Below, one piece after another: positions 34,571 through 44,140 of a stretch of DNA of 64,000 nt (positions are counted from its first letter, which is position 1; each line of letters begins with the position of its first letter). This DNA comes from Shimia_B sp038528385 (GTDB lineage Bacteria; Pseudomonadota; Alphaproteobacteria; Rhodobacterales; Rhodobacteraceae), in the NCBI GenBank assembly GCA_038528385.1, contig JBCBET010000001.1, positions 124,001 through 188,000 on the forward strand, in the 5' to 3' direction. Both the position numbers and the translations under genes were made by a program. The notes beneath the pieces were generated by a model. That model had not been told where the DNA came from. It saw nothing but the letters and a program-made list of their open reading frames with translations, and made no database searches.

Positions 34571-34631
34571 CCTGCCCTCCTTGGATGTCGTGCCGGAGGT
34601 GTTTAACGCGCGCGCCGCAGGCGTCCAGCGT

Positions 34632-35684
34632 TCACATCGCCTCGTCGTAGCGCGCCACGAGTTCGCGCGCGAAATCGACCATCTCCTGCCCCGGCAGGCC
34701 GCGGGCGGTGACCTCCTCGATCCAGGCCGCCACCTGCGCGGCCCCGATCTCCTCGATCTCGGCGAGGACAGCGTCGTCGAGCGTATGGACCTCGTTGCCC
34801 TCAGCCTCGATCACGGCGAGGCCCACATCGTCGCCTTCATCCATGGCACGCCCTGCCATGGCGGAGGTTTCGCGCCCGGAATTGGCGTCGATCACCGCCT
34901 TCAGATCGTCGGGCAGCGCGTCATAGGAGGCGCGGTTCATGCCCCAGACGAAGAAGGTGTTGTAGAGCGCGCGGTCGCCGCCGGTCTGCGTGTGGCTGTC
35001 AGCGAGCTCGTGCACCTTGAGCGGCGGCACGATCTCGTAGGGGATGACGCCGCCATCCACCGTCCCGCGTGACAAGGCCTCCGGGAAGGCCGGCACGGGG
35101 ATGCCCACGGGGCTCGCCCCGAGCGCCTCCAGGAGCTGGTTGGCCTGCCGCGACGGGCCGCGCAGCGTCAGCCCCTCGAAATCGGCGAGGGTTTTGACCG
35201 CCGGCCCCCGCTTGTGGATGATGCCCGGCCCGTGGAGATGCACGGCCAGGATCTTGATGTCGCCCATGCGCTCGGCCACGTAGCGCTCCGTGAAATCCCA
35301 GAGCGCGCGGGAGGACGCCTCCGCCGACATCGACGTCATGAAGGGCAGCTCGAAAACCTCCGTTTCCGGGAAGCGGCCCGGCGTGTAGCCCGGCAGCGCC
35401 CAGCCCCCGTCGATCACACCGTCCCGGATCTGGTCATAGAGCGCGGGCGGCGCGCCGCCGAGCTGCATGGCGGGGTAGAGCTCCACCTTGATGCGGCCGC
35501 CGCTCTCGGCCTCCACCTTCCGCGCCCAGGGCTCCATGAAGCCCGCGGGCACGCTCGCTTGCGGCGCGAGGAAGTGCTGGAAGCGGAGCGTGACCTCCTG
35601 CGCGAACGCGCCGGTGGCGAGAGCCGCGCCCAGAAGCGGACCCAAGAGCGTGCCTGCCACGCCGCGCCGTAAAACCTTTGCCAT
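34632..35684 (-). CDS. TRAP transporter substrate-binding protein (DctP)
   Basis: A 350-residue periplasmic binding protein with a Sec signal (RRGVAGTLLGPLLGAALATGAFAQ, cleavage after AFAQ). The mature part has LRFQHFLAPQASVPAGFMEPWARKVE, GGRIKVELYPAMQLGG, FEGLTLRGPSRQANQLLEALGASPVGIP, and SRGTVDGGVIPYEIV with the Arg that usually binds the ligand carboxylate upstream of it. The ligand is unknown; the general DctP pattern suggests a carboxylate. GGGAGGATTG precedes the ATG. A longer upstream in-frame reading lacks a ribosome site and would spoil the signal peptide. Confidence 0.92.
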   Translation of the reverse strand: MAKVLRRGVAGTLLGPLLGAALATGAFAQEVTLRFQHFLAPQASVPAGFMEPWARKVEAESGGRIKVELYPAMQLGGAPPALYDQIRDGVIDGGWALPGYTPGRFPETEVFELPFMTSMSAEASSRALWDFTERYVAERMGDIKILAVHLHGPGIIHKRGPAVKTLADFEGLTLRGPSRQANQLLEALGASPVGIPVPAFPEALSRGTVDGGVIPYEIVPPLKVHELADSHTQTGGDRALYNTFFVWGMNRASYDALPDDLKAVIDANSGRETSAMAGRAMDEGDDVGLAVIEAEGNEVHTLDDAVLAEIEEIGAAQVAAWIEEVTARGLPGQEMVDFARELVARYDEAM

Positions 35685-35926
35685 ATCAATCCTCCCGCTT
35701 CGCATGGCCCGCCGGGGCAGCAACGCCATTCGAATATCCAAGTGCAATCCAAAGGTGGGCGGCGGAGCCCGAAGGGCAAGGCGCCCCTTCGACCGCCGCG
35801 GCCCACGCGCGCTCACCATGGCTTGATCGCCGGGCAGGCAACGTCGCCCACGGAGCACGCGGCCAATTCGCCGCGCTTGACCCGCGCCCCGCCCGCGCGC
35901 AGAACAAGGCACCGATCGAGCAGCCC

Positions 35927-36541
35927 ATGACCCTCTCACCGACCGCAGATATCGCCATCTCCGACCGGCTCAGCCTCTTGGCCTCTGAAACCGGCGGCCA
36001 CACGGTGACGCTGAGCTGGATCCTCGCGCAGCTCCACGAGCGCGCCTTCGGCATCTTTCTCCTGGTGCTCGCGCTGCCCTGCTGCATTCCGTTTCTCTAC
36101 GGCGTCCCTCAGATCGTGGCGCTGCCGCTGATGTTCGTCTCCTTCCAGCTTCTCATCGGGCGGCGCGTGCCCTGGTTGCCTGCGCGGCTCGGCGCGCGGA
36201 CGGTGAACGCGGCGGCGCTCGACACGCTGTCGCGGCGGGCGGGGCCGTGGCTGCGCCGGCTGGAAACGCTGAGCCGCCCCCGGCTTGCCGCGCTCACCCG
36301 GGCGCCGATGGACCGAGTGGTGGGGGCCGCGCTCGTGCTCTTCAGCGCGTCGATCCTCGTGCCGCTGCCGGGGACGAATTCGGTGCCGGGCGTGGCGGTC
36401 GTCATCGTCGCCGCGGGGCTTTTGCAGCGCGACGGGCTCCTCGTGATCCTCGGCGCGGTGCTCGGCACGGCCTGGATCGCCTCCCTCGTCTTCGCGGGCG
36501 CCACGCTCGTCTCGCTCCTTCGCGCGTGGTTCGGGCTGTGA
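35927..36541 (+). CDS. ExoD-family exopolysaccharide synthesis protein
   Basis: A 204-residue membrane protein of the ExoD family. Landmarks are GHTVTLSWILAQLHERAFGIFLLVLALPCCIPFLYGVPQIV, PLMFVSFQLLIGRRVPWLP and LVPLPGTNSVPGVAVVIVAAGLLQRDG. ExoD is needed for normal exopolysaccharide in rhizobia, but its biochemistry is unclear. The ATG has only a weak ribosome site (CGAGCAGCCC upstream). Its TGA overlaps the GTG of dsbB, so the two are co-translated. Confidence 0.9.
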   Translation: MTLSPTADIAISDRLSLLASETGGHTVTLSWILAQLHERAFGIFLLVLALPCCIPFLYGVPQIVALPLMFVSFQLLIGRRVPWLPARLGARTVNAAALDTLSRRAGPWLRRLETLSRPRLAALTRAPMDRVVGAALVLFSASILVPLPGTNSVPGVAVVIVAAGLLQRDGLLVILGAVLGTAWIASLVFAGATLVSLLRAWFGL

Positions 36542-37026
36542 CGGCGCGCAGCCTCGTGCTCCTGGCGGCCTTCGGGTCCGCGGCGCTCCTCGCGGGGGCC
36601 TTCGTCTTCCAATGGCTGGGCTACGCGCCCTGCCGGATGTGCCTTTGGCAGCGCTATCCCCATGTCCTCGCGGCGGGCCTCGGCCTCGCATTCCTGGCCC
36701 TGCCGTCGCGGGCGATCCCCTGGCTCGGCGCCGCGGCGGCGGCGGTGACGGGCGGTATCGGCGTCTTTCACGCCGGGGTGGAACAGGGCTGGTGGCCCGG
36801 CCCGTCGAGCTGCTCCGGCGGCGGCTCGCTCAGCGGGTTAAGCGGCGGCGACCTACTGAGCCTCGAGGCCGCGCCCGCCATCGTCATGTGCGACGAGATC
36901 GCTTGGCAATTCCTCGGAGTGTCCATGGCCGGGTGGAACGCGGCGTTCAGCTTCGCGCTCACGGCGCTTTGGATCGTCGCGGCCCGGGGCGTGTCATCGC
37001 CCGTTAACCCGGCACCGGCGCGTTAA
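36538..37026 (+). CDS. DsbB-family disulfide bond formation protein
   Basis: A 162-residue four-helix membrane protein that re-oxidises a periplasmic DsbA-type oxidase and passes electrons to quinone. The first redox pair is APCRMCLWQRYPH, with the quinone-site Arg; the second periplasmic loop has cysteines in SSCSGGG and VMCDE. It starts with a GTG overlapping the exoD-like stop (GTGA). No dsbA is in the window. DsbB family membership is clear; a DsbI-type role is possible. Confidence 0.9.
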   Translation: MTARSLVLLAAFGSAALLAGAFVFQWLGYAPCRMCLWQRYPHVLAAGLGLAFLALPSRAIPWLGAAAAAVTGGIGVFHAGVEQGWWPGPSSCSGGGSLSGLSGGDLLSLEAAPAIVMCDEIAWQFLGVSMAGWNAAFSFALTALWIVAARGVSSPVNPAPAR

Positions 37027-37113
37027 CGCCGCGCCCGGACGACCATCCGTACATACGGCTTGTGTACAGGATGTGTACGGGATGTGCCTCCCGATCCGGG
37101 GCCTCTCGCGCCG

Positions 37114-37392
37114 TTAATGAAGCGGGAAATCGGAGGGTCCGAACTCCCCCGTCACGTGGCGCCATTCGCCCGGTGCGATCGCCTTCCGGTGGATGAAGCG
37201 CACCGAATTGAGCGGTCCCTCGATCTCCCCCTGCCAGAAGGCGATGAAGTCGAAAAGCTTCGGATGATCGGGGGCGAGATCGTAGTCCTGCCAGATGAAG
37301 GTATTCAAAACATGGGGATAATCCGGCATCCCGTAGAAGAACTCCGCGGTCGTGAGGCCGTAGCCTTTCAGGAGCATCTCCGTCTCTGTCAT
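37114..37392 (-). CDS. usg: Usg protein
   Basis: A 92-residue protein of the Usg family, named from rhizobial genomes where it was once linked to tryptophan synthesis. Typical stretches are KGYGLTTAEFFYGMPDYPHVLNTFIWQDYDLAPDHPKLFDFIAFWQ and GPLNSVRFIHRKAIAPGEWRH. GAGAGGAG precedes the ATG. Cytosolic and without catalytic motifs; the true function is unknown. Confidence 0.9.
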   Translation of the reverse strand: MTETEMLLKGYGLTTAEFFYGMPDYPHVLNTFIWQDYDLAPDHPKLFDFIAFWQGEIEGPLNSVRFIHRKAIAPGEWRHVTGEFGPSDFPLH

Positions 37393-37588
37393 GCGCTCTC
37401 CTCTCGTTTTCCCCGAGTGTGAGAGAGCGCGCGGGGATGTGTCAACAATTTCAGCGCCTTGGCGCGACCTTGTGAAGATCGGCGGGGGATTTGATGCTGA
37501 AAATGCAGGCATGGAATTGCACACCAGATAAAGGGAGTGATATGTTGCAGGCGACAAAATCTAGCGACGATACGGGCCTGGGCGGGAC

Positions 37589-40327
37589 ATGAGCGACGAC
37601 ACGGAAACCCCTGAAAACGCGGGCGGTCTGCCGCCTGAGCGGCCCGATCGTGCCGGACCGTCGATCTCGATATCCGACGAGATGCGCGCGTCCTACCTCG
37701 ATTACGCCATGTCGGTCATCGTCAGCCGCGCCATTCCCGACCTGCGCGACGGGCTCAAGCCCGTGCACCGGCGCATCCTCTACCACATGGACGACTCGGG
37801 CTACACGCACGACAAATCGTTCCGCAAATCCGCCAAGCCCGTGGGCGAGGTCATGGCCAATTATCACCCCCACGGCGACAGCGCGATCTACGATGCCCTC
37901 GTGCGGATGGCCCAGGATTTTTCCATGTCCGTTCCGTTAATCGAAGGGCAAGGAAATTTCGGCTCCATGGACGGCGATAACCCGGCGGCCATGCGTTACA
38001 CCGAAAGCCGCCTGCGCCGCGTGGCCCGCGCGCTACTCGACGATATCGACAAGGATACCGTTGATTTTCAAGACAATTACGACGGGAAGGAGAGCGAGCC
38101 CACCGTCCTCCCGGCGCGGTATCCAAACATCCTCGTCAACGGCGCGGAGGGGATCGCGGTCGGCATGGCGACCCGCATTCCGCCGCACAATCTGGGGGAA
38201 GTGGTGGATGCGACGCTCGCGCTCATCGAGGACCCGGACCTCTCCACGGAGGAGTTGATCGAGATCGTCCCGGCCCCCGACTTCCCCACGGGGGGTCAGA
38301 TCCTCGGCCGCTCCGGCGCGCGGAAGGCCTATCTGGAGGGGCGCGGTTCCGTCATCATCCGTGCGAAGACGCGCGTGGAGGAGTTGAGGAAAGATCGCTA
38401 CGCCATTGTTATCGATGAGATTCCCTACCAGGTGAACAAGGCCACGATGATCGAACGGATCGCCGAGGCCGCCCGGGACAAGCGCATCGAGGGCATCGCC
38501 CATGTGCAGGACGAAAGCGATCGCTCCGGCGTCCGCGTGGTCATCGAACTCAAGCGCGACGCCACAGCCGAGGTGGTGCTCAACCAACTCTATCGCTTCA
38601 CGCCCATGCAGCAGAGCTTCGGCTGCAACATGCTGGCGCTCAATGGTGGCCGGCCGGAGCAGCTGACGCTGCGCAAATTTCTCACGGCTTTCATAGACTT
38701 CCGCGAAGATGTTGTCGTGCGCCGGACGGCGTTCGAGCTCAACAAGGCCCGGGACCGGAGCCACGTGCTCTGCGGTCTCGCCGTGGCGGTCTCCAACGTG
38801 GACGAGGTGGTGCAGACCATCCGCCAATCAGCCGACGCCGCCGCCGCGCGCGAGGCGCTCATAACCCGTCGCTGGCCGGCGGGAAGCATCGCCGATTACC
38901 TGCGCCTCATCGACGATCCGCTGAGCAAGCTCAATGAGGATGGCACCTACAACCTGACCGAGATCCAGGCACGCGCCATTCTCGACCTCCGCCTCCAGCG
39001 TCTCACGCAGATCGGCGTGAAAGAGGTCACCGACGAACTTGAAGAGTTGGCCGGTAAGATCAAGGAATACCTCGCAATTCTCAGCTCGCGCGAGCGGATC
39101 ATGGAGATCATCGCCACGGAGCTGAAAGAGGTAAGAGAGGCCCACGCCATCCCCCGCCGCACAGAGATCCTGGACTGGTCCGGCGATATGGAGGACGAGG
39201 ACCTCATCGAGCGGGAGGACATGGTCGTCACCGTCACCCAGGGCGGCTACATCAAGAGGACGGCCCTCACCGATTTCCGCGCCCAGAAACGCGGCGGCAA
39301 GGGCCTGAGCGGCATGTCCATGAAGGACGAGGACGTGGTCACGACGCTCTTTGTCGCCAACACCCACACGCCGCTCCTTTTCTTCACGACCGACGGCATG
39401 GTCTACAAGGTCAAGACTTGGCGCCTCCCGCTCGGCGGGCGCACGTCGAAGGGCAAGGCCATCGTCAACATCCTGCCCATCCCCACGGGCGTCTCCATCG
39501 CCGCCATCATGCCGGTGGATCGGGACGAGGCGGATTGGGACGAGCTTCAGGTCGTCTTTGCCACCTCCGCCGGCACCGTCCGGCGCAATGCGTTGAGCGA
39601 TTTCGCCAACGTCATGCGCAACGGCAAGATCGCGATGAAGTTCGAGGGCGAACATGCGGAAACCAAACTGATAAACGCGCGCATCGCCTCCAACGAGGAC
39701 GATGTGATGCTCGTCACCCGGCTCGGCCGCGCGATCCGGTTCAAGGCCACCGATGTGCGCGTCTTCAACTCGCGCGCCTCCGTGGGCGTGCGGGGCATCA
39801 ATCTGCGCGACGACGACGCTGTGGTCTCCATGTCCATCATCCGGCGCTTCGGCGCCACTCCGGACGAGCGCGCAGCCTATCTCAAGATGCGCCGGGCAAT
39901 GGCGGGCCTTGTCGACGACGCCGAGACGGAGGAAGAGGAAGGCAACGCCGACATGCCGCTCAGCCAGGAGCGCTACGCGGAGATGTCGGCGGCCGAAAAC
40001 CTCATCCTCACGATCACGGCGCAAGGCGCGGGAAAGCTCTCCTCCTCACACGACTACCCGCTCCGCGGACGCGGCGGGCAGGGCGTGACGGCCATGGACA
40101 AGGCCATGCGCGCCGGGCCGATCATCGCGAGCTTCCCCGTGGAGCTCGACGATCAGATCATGCTGGTGACGTCCAATGGCCAGTCGATCCGCGTGCCGGT
40201 GGACGGCATTTCCTTCCGCTCCCGCGGCGCGGGCGGCGTGAAGGTCTTCAACACGGCCAAGGGCGAGTTCGTGACGTCGGTGGCATGGATCGCCGATCAG
40301 GGGGACGACGCGGGCCTGGAGGATTAA
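37589..40327 (+). CDS. gyrA: DNA gyrase subunit A
   Basis: A 912-residue type IIA topoisomerase subunit that cuts and rejoins DNA to introduce negative supercoils with GyrB. The catalytic Tyr lies in AAMRYTESRL near residue 135. The quinolone region HPHGDSAIYDALVRMAQ has Ser and the usual acidic pattern, i.e. the sensitive form. The GyrA box QKRGGKG in the C-terminal beta-pinwheel separates it from ParC. A short acidic insert (ETEEEEGN) near residue 785 is as expected for alphaproteobacteria. Its TAA shares TTAA with the convergent lipoprotein stop. Confidence 0.98.
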   Translation: MSDDTETPENAGGLPPERPDRAGPSISISDEMRASYLDYAMSVIVSRAIPDLRDGLKPVHRRILYHMDDSGYTHDKSFRKSAKPVGEVMANYHPHGDSAIYDALVRMAQDFSMSVPLIEGQGNFGSMDGDNPAAMRYTESRLRRVARALLDDIDKDTVDFQDNYDGKESEPTVLPARYPNILVNGAEGIAVGMATRIPPHNLGEVVDATLALIEDPDLSTEELIEIVPAPDFPTGGQILGRSGARKAYLEGRGSVIIRAKTRVEELRKDRYAIVIDEIPYQVNKATMIERIAEAARDKRIEGIAHVQDESDRSGVRVVIELKRDATAEVVLNQLYRFTPMQQSFGCNMLALNGGRPEQLTLRKFLTAFIDFREDVVVRRTAFELNKARDRSHVLCGLAVAVSNVDEVVQTIRQSADAAAAREALITRRWPAGSIADYLRLIDDPLSKLNEDGTYNLTEIQARAILDLRLQRLTQIGVKEVTDELEELAGKIKEYLAILSSRERIMEIIATELKEVREAHAIPRRTEILDWSGDMEDEDLIEREDMVVTVTQGGYIKRTALTDFRAQKRGGKGLSGMSMKDEDVVTTLFVANTHTPLLFFTTDGMVYKVKTWRLPLGGRTSKGKAIVNILPIPTGVSIAAIMPVDRDEADWDELQVVFATSAGTVRRNALSDFANVMRNGKIAMKFEGEHAETKLINARIASNEDDVMLVTRLGRAIRFKATDVRVFNSRASVGVRGINLRDDDAVVSMSIIRRFGATPDERAAYLKMRRAMAGLVDDAETEEEEGNADMPLSQERYAEMSAAENLILTITAQGAGKLSSSHDYPLRGRGGQGVTAMDKAMRAGPIIASFPVELDDQIMLVTSNGQSIRVPVDGISFRSRGAGGVKVFNTAKGEFVTSVAWIADQGDDAGLED

Positions 40328-40683
40328 ATCCCCGCGGCGCGACGGCCGAAGATGAACTGCCATGCGCTGCCGTCGACCATGTGGACCGTCCCGGCCCCGC
40401 TCGCGCCCGTCTCGAAGGTGGCCTTGCCGACGCCAGTCAGGAAGTTCGAGCAGCGCACGGGGAAGCTGACATCGGTCATGTCCACTGCGCGTTGATTGGT
40501 ATGAGAACAGGACGTGCCGCCATTCGTGCCAGAAAAGAAGCCACGATGGGGCACCGTGTCGCTGGCAAAACCGCGGAAGGTGGTCCCCTCGGGGCCGATC
40601 ACGGCGACAGGGTAGCTGACCTCGCAGGCGCTGAGCAGAAAGCTTGCGAGAGAGGCGGTGCTGAGCGTGACGGTCTTCAGCAA
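40324..40683 (-). CDS. Small predicted lipoprotein
   Basis: About 119 residues. The N-terminus reads as a lipoprotein signal (LKTVTLSTASLASFLLSAC, lipobox LLSAC). The mature part has GTTFRGFASDTVPHRGFFSGTNGGTSCSHTNQR, CSNFLTGVGKATF and VHMVDGSAWQFIFG, with two or three cysteines. The start is unsure: a TTG five bases after AAGG gives a proper signal peptide, whereas the upstream GTG at 40755 would add 24 charged residues and place coding over two operator-like palindromes. Function unknown. Confidence 0.68.
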   Translation of the reverse strand: MLKTVTLSTASLASFLLSACEVSYPVAVIGPEGTTFRGFASDTVPHRGFFSGTNGGTSCSHTNQRAVDMTDVSFPVRCSNFLTGVGKATFETGASGAGTVHMVDGSAWQFIFGRRAAGI

Positions 40684-40696
40684 GGAAGCCTTAATA

Positions 40697-40731
40697 GTTG
40701 AACAACGCTCAACACGTGAACGGCGTTCAAA
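40697..40731. promoter_or_regulatory. Tandem palindromic operators before the small lipoprotein gene
   Basis: GTTGAAC-AAC-GCTCAAC (40697-40713) and CGTGAAC-GGC-GTTCAAA (40715-40731) are two copies of a GTTGAAC-N3-GTTCAAC-like site, centres 18 bases apart. They end 14 bases before the proposed start at 40683, so a bound regulator would cover the promoter or the 5' leader. Confidence 0.5.
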
Positions 40732-40774
40732 GGGCTCAGCCGTCCGGACGTCCACACCTGAGCCGAGCGAGGCC

Positions 40775-42247
40775 TTACAGGTCGTAGATGCCCCGGAACT
40801 TGGCTTCTATGTAGTCGAGAAGCGGCCCTTCGGTCGGCTCCGCGCCCGCCGCGTGGGCAATGGTGGCGCGGGGCTCTCGGAGCCCGCCGTAGCGCTGGAC
40901 ATGATCGCGGAGCCAAGTTGTCGCCGGGCCCGTATCACCCCGTGCGAGCGCCTCGTCCAGGTCCGGGATGTCGCGCCAAAGCGCCTCGTGCAGGCAGCCG
41001 GCATAGACATTGCCCAGCGTGTAGGTCGCGAAGTAGCCGAAGAGACCCACCGACCAATGCACATCCTGCAGACAGCCATGCGAGGGCTTGTCCACGGCAA
41101 AACCGAAATCGGCCTCGAAGCGGGCATTCCACGCCTCCTCGAGATCGCCTACGGCAAGCCGTCCGGAGATGAGCTCCCGCTCCAGATCGAAGCGCATGAG
41201 GACGTGCAGGTTGTACTGCACCTCATCGGCTTCGGTGCGAATGAACCCCGGCCCCACGCGGTTCACGCAGCCGTAGAACGCCTCCGCATCCATGCCCAGA
41301 TCGCCGAATGCCTCGGTCATGCGGCCATGGAGGAAGCCCGTGAAGGCGCGTGAGCGGCCGAGCTGGTTTTCGTAGATGCGGCTCTGGCTCTCGTGGACAC
41401 CCATGGAGACGCCTTGTCCGAGCGGCGTGAGGGCGAAGGCATCGTCGATGTTCTGCTCGTAACAGGCGTGGCCCACCTCGTGGATCGTCGAGTAAAAGCA
41501 GTTGAACGGATCGGAGAGAGCGGTGCGGGTGGTGATGCGGACATCGTGGCCGGACCCGCTGGAAAACGGATGCACAGCCTTGTCGATGCGGCCCTTCGAG
41601 AGGTCGTAGCCGAAGGCGCCGGCCAGCTCTTCGGAGAGCTTGAGCTGCGCGCCCTCGGCGAAGGTGCCTTGCAAGGTCGGCGGGCTATGTGCACCGAGCA
41701 CCGCGTCCCGCAGCGCCACGAGACGGGGGCGCATGGCCCCGAACATCGCGTCGAGCTCTTCGGCGGTGGTGCCAGGCTCGTAGTCTTGCAGGAGCGCGTC
41801 GTAGGGATCACCGCCATCGGCGAGGGCTGCGCCCTCCTCCTGGCGAAGGCCGATGACCCGGGCAAGGACGGGCGTGAAGGCGGCGACATCCTCGTTCGCG
41901 CGCGCATCCGCCCACTGCCCCTGAGCACGGCTCGTGGCGCGCGCGATCTCGGCGGCCAGCTTTGCCGGCACCTTGGTATTGCGCGCGTAGTCGCGGCGCA
42001 GGTGGCGCAGCTTGGCCTGACCCACCGCGTCCAGCGTCGCGTCCTCGATGCTGCTCAGCCAGTCCCCCACGCGGGGATCGGTGCGGCGGGAATGGAGCAC
42101 ACCCTCCAGCGCGGCCATCTCCTCGCCCCGCTGCTCGGCGGCGCCCCGTGGCATCATCGTCTCCTGGTCCCACCCCAGGCGGCCCTGGATCTGGCCCAGG
42201 GCCTGCGTGTCTCGGTCGAACGCCATGAGCGCGTCGAAGGGTGTCAT
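40775..42247 (-). CDS. M32-family metallocarboxypeptidase
   Basis: A 490-residue Taq-type carboxypeptidase that removes C-terminal residues from peptides with a zinc (or other metal) ion. The HEXXH motif is STIHEVGHACYEQN near residue 254, with downstream MGVHESQSRIYENQLGRS giving the third ligand. FSSGSGHDVRITTR and SVGLFGYFATYTLGNVYAG are other family blocks. It starts one base after the ctaA stop in the same direction, so it is the last gene of a trmJ-ctaA-M32 unit. Confidence 0.95.
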   Translation of the reverse strand: MTPFDALMAFDRDTQALGQIQGRLGWDQETMMPRGAAEQRGEEMAALEGVLHSRRTDPRVGDWLSSIEDATLDAVGQAKLRHLRRDYARNTKVPAKLAAEIARATSRAQGQWADARANEDVAAFTPVLARVIGLRQEEGAALADGGDPYDALLQDYEPGTTAEELDAMFGAMRPRLVALRDAVLGAHSPPTLQGTFAEGAQLKLSEELAGAFGYDLSKGRIDKAVHPFSSGSGHDVRITTRTALSDPFNCFYSTIHEVGHACYEQNIDDAFALTPLGQGVSMGVHESQSRIYENQLGRSRAFTGFLHGRMTEAFGDLGMDAEAFYGCVNRVGPGFIRTEADEVQYNLHVLMRFDLERELISGRLAVGDLEEAWNARFEADFGFAVDKPSHGCLQDVHWSVGLFGYFATYTLGNVYAGCLHEALWRDIPDLDEALARGDTGPATTWLRDHVQRYGGLREPRATIAHAAGAEPTEGPLLDYIEAKFRGIYDL

Positions 42248-42248
42248 A

Positions 42249-43379
42249 TCAGGCCTCTCGGAGCGAGGATCGAACAGGATGGGCGGCGAGGAACGTGGCG
42301 TAGATGGTCGCGAGCCACAGCAGGATACCCACGCCTTGGTGGATGATCGCGATCCAAAGCGGTGCGGCCAGCAGCACCGTGGCGATGCCGATCCCCATCA
42401 TCAGCGTGATGAGGAGCCCCACGCGCCCTACCGCCTTCCGCGTCCTCTTGTGGGGGCTCTTGGCCACGCGGATGCCAAGGTAGATCGCGAAGGCGAAGAC
42501 GACATAGCCCCAGGTCCGATGCAGGAACTGAACCGTCCCCTCGTTTTCGAAGAAGTTCCGCCAGAGCGGCTCGAGATCAAGCCCCGTCGGCGGGAAGACC
42601 TGCCCGCCCATGAGCGGCCAGGAATTGTAGGCGGTGCCCGCATCGATCCCGGCCACCAGCGCGCCGAGCAGCATCTGGATGAAGAGCGCGCCGGTGAAGA
42701 CCCATGCGAGGCTGGTGAGCCCGGTCTCGCCCGCGCGGCGGGCCTGCAGGATCTCCCGCTCCGGACGACTTAGCAGCGCTATGTAGCGGGTCAGCACGGC
42801 CAGGATGACGAAAGCGAGACCGAGATGCGTCGCCAGCCGGTAGGAGGCCACATCGAGCATGGTGCCCGTGAGGCCCGAGGAAACCATCCACCACCCGATC
42901 GCCCCCTGCAGCCCGCCGAGCGCGCCCACGAAGAGCAATCGTGGCGTCCAGCCCGCCGGAATCTGACGGCGGACGAGGAAATACAGAAAACCCAGCCCCC
43001 AGACGAGCCCGACGAAACGACCGAGCTGCCGGTGCCCCCACTCCCACCAGTAGATCACCTTGAACTCGGCCATGGACATGCCGGCGTTCTGGAGCTGGTA
43101 TTCCGGGATCTGGCGGTAGCGCTCGAGCTCGGCCTCCCAGTCGGCGGCATTGAGCGGTGGGATCGCGCCGGAAAGCGGCGCCCATTCGGTGATGGATAGC
43201 CCACTATCGGTGAGCCGGGTGAGGCCGCCCACGGTGATCATCGCCACGACAAGCGCGGCGAGCGCGATCAGCCAGGCCCGGATCGCCAGCCGCGCGCCCG
43301 CGCGCCCACCGTCGATCGCACCGGTTTCCACCTTGCGCTTCGGCGTGTCGCCCACATCCTCGAAGATTGATCTCGCCAT
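42249..43379 (-). CDS. ctaA: Heme A synthase
   Basis: A 376-residue membrane enzyme of the COX15/CtaA family that oxidises heme O to heme A for cytochrome c oxidase. Eight hydrophobic segments are visible. Heme-ligand histidines fall in WEWGHRQLGRFVG, SYRLATHLGLAF, QFLHRTWGYVVF and AIIHQGVGILLW. GGLTRLTDSGLSITEWAPLSG is the usual first loop. Its ATG overlaps the trmJ stop by one base. The N-terminal 30 residues are soluble and charged. Confidence 0.95.
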   Translation of the reverse strand: MARSIFEDVGDTPKRKVETGAIDGGRAGARLAIRAWLIALAALVVAMITVGGLTRLTDSGLSITEWAPLSGAIPPLNAADWEAELERYRQIPEYQLQNAGMSMAEFKVIYWWEWGHRQLGRFVGLVWGLGFLYFLVRRQIPAGWTPRLLFVGALGGLQGAIGWWMVSSGLTGTMLDVASYRLATHLGLAFVILAVLTRYIALLSRPEREILQARRAGETGLTSLAWVFTGALFIQMLLGALVAGIDAGTAYNSWPLMGGQVFPPTGLDLEPLWRNFFENEGTVQFLHRTWGYVVFAFAIYLGIRVAKSPHKRTRKAVGRVGLLITLMMGIGIATVLLAAPLWIAIIHQGVGILLWLATIYATFLAAHPVRSSLREA

Positions 43380-44140
43380 CAGCGTTCCTCTGACGTTTTC
43401 GCGTGTTTGCGCGCCATCTGGCGCAGGATGCCGTGCAGCGTCTGCACGTCCGCCCGGGTGAGCGGCATCCGGCTCCACAGGTTGCGCAGGTTCGTTTTCA
43501 TGTTCGCGGCCTTGTGGTCCGGAAAGAAGAAACCCGCCTCGCCGAGCTGAGTCTCGTAGTGCCGCGCGAGGGCTTCGACCTCTTCCCCGTTGGCCCAGTC
43601 ACCGCCCTTGGCGCCCTTGGGTTCGTTCACTTCTAGTACGATATCTGAGGCTGCGCGCTGCCATTCATAAGCGGTCAGAAGGACGCACTGCGCGAGGTTG
43701 AGGGAGAAGAAGTCCGGGTTCACGGGAACCGTGATGATCGCGTTTGCACGTGCCACATCCTCGTTCTCGAGCCCCGCCCGCTCCGGGCCGAAGAGGACGG
43801 CCACACGCTCCCCCGCGGCGATCTTCGCCGCGGCGATTTCCATGGCGCGCTCCGGCGCGTAGACGGGCTTCGTCAGATCCCGTGTTCGGGCGGTCGTGGC
43901 GAAGGTGTAGGTGCAATCGGCCACGGCGCCCGCCAGATCGTCGGTGAGCATCGCCTCATCTAGAAGGCGCCCGGCGCCGGAGGCCATGGCCACCGCTTTC
44001 TGATTGGGCCAGCCATCGCGGGGCGCCACGATCCGCATCCGGTCGAGACCGAAATTCCACATGGCGCGCGCCGCGGCGCCGATATTCTCGCCCATCTGCG
44101 GGCGCACGAGAACGAAGGTGGGTTGCGGCGCATCCTGCAT
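43379..44140 (-). CDS. trmJ: tRNA (cytidine/uridine-2'-O-)-methyltransferase TrmJ-like
   Basis: A 253-residue SPOUT methyltransferase predicted to methylate ribose 32 of tRNA. TrmJ landmarks are LVRPQMGENIGAAARAMWNFGL, APRDGWPN, the SAM-knot residues in VLFGPERAGLENEDVA, and ITVPVNPDFFSLNLAQCVLLTAYEW. The C-terminal extension (HKAANMKTNLRNLWSRMPLT) is also typical of the TrmJ branch. The ATG gives MQDAPQPTFVLV; its ribosome site is weak. First gene of the leftward trmJ-ctaA-M32 unit. Confidence 0.9.
   Translation of the reverse strand: MQDAPQPTFVLVRPQMGENIGAAARAMWNFGLDRMRIVAPRDGWPNQKAVAMASGAGRLLDEAMLTDDLAGAVADCTYTFATTARTRDLTKPVYAPERAMEIAAAKIAAGERVAVLFGPERAGLENEDVARANAIITVPVNPDFFSLNLAQCVLLTAYEWQRAASDIVLEVNEPKGAKGGDWANGEEVEALARHYETQLGEAGFFFPDHKAANMKTNLRNLWSRMPLTRADVQTLHGILRQMARKHAKTSEER

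Noticed and set aside
37003..37025. Two TTAAC words after dsbB as a CtrA box
   Set aside because: The spacing between TTAA halves is 15 bases, not seven.
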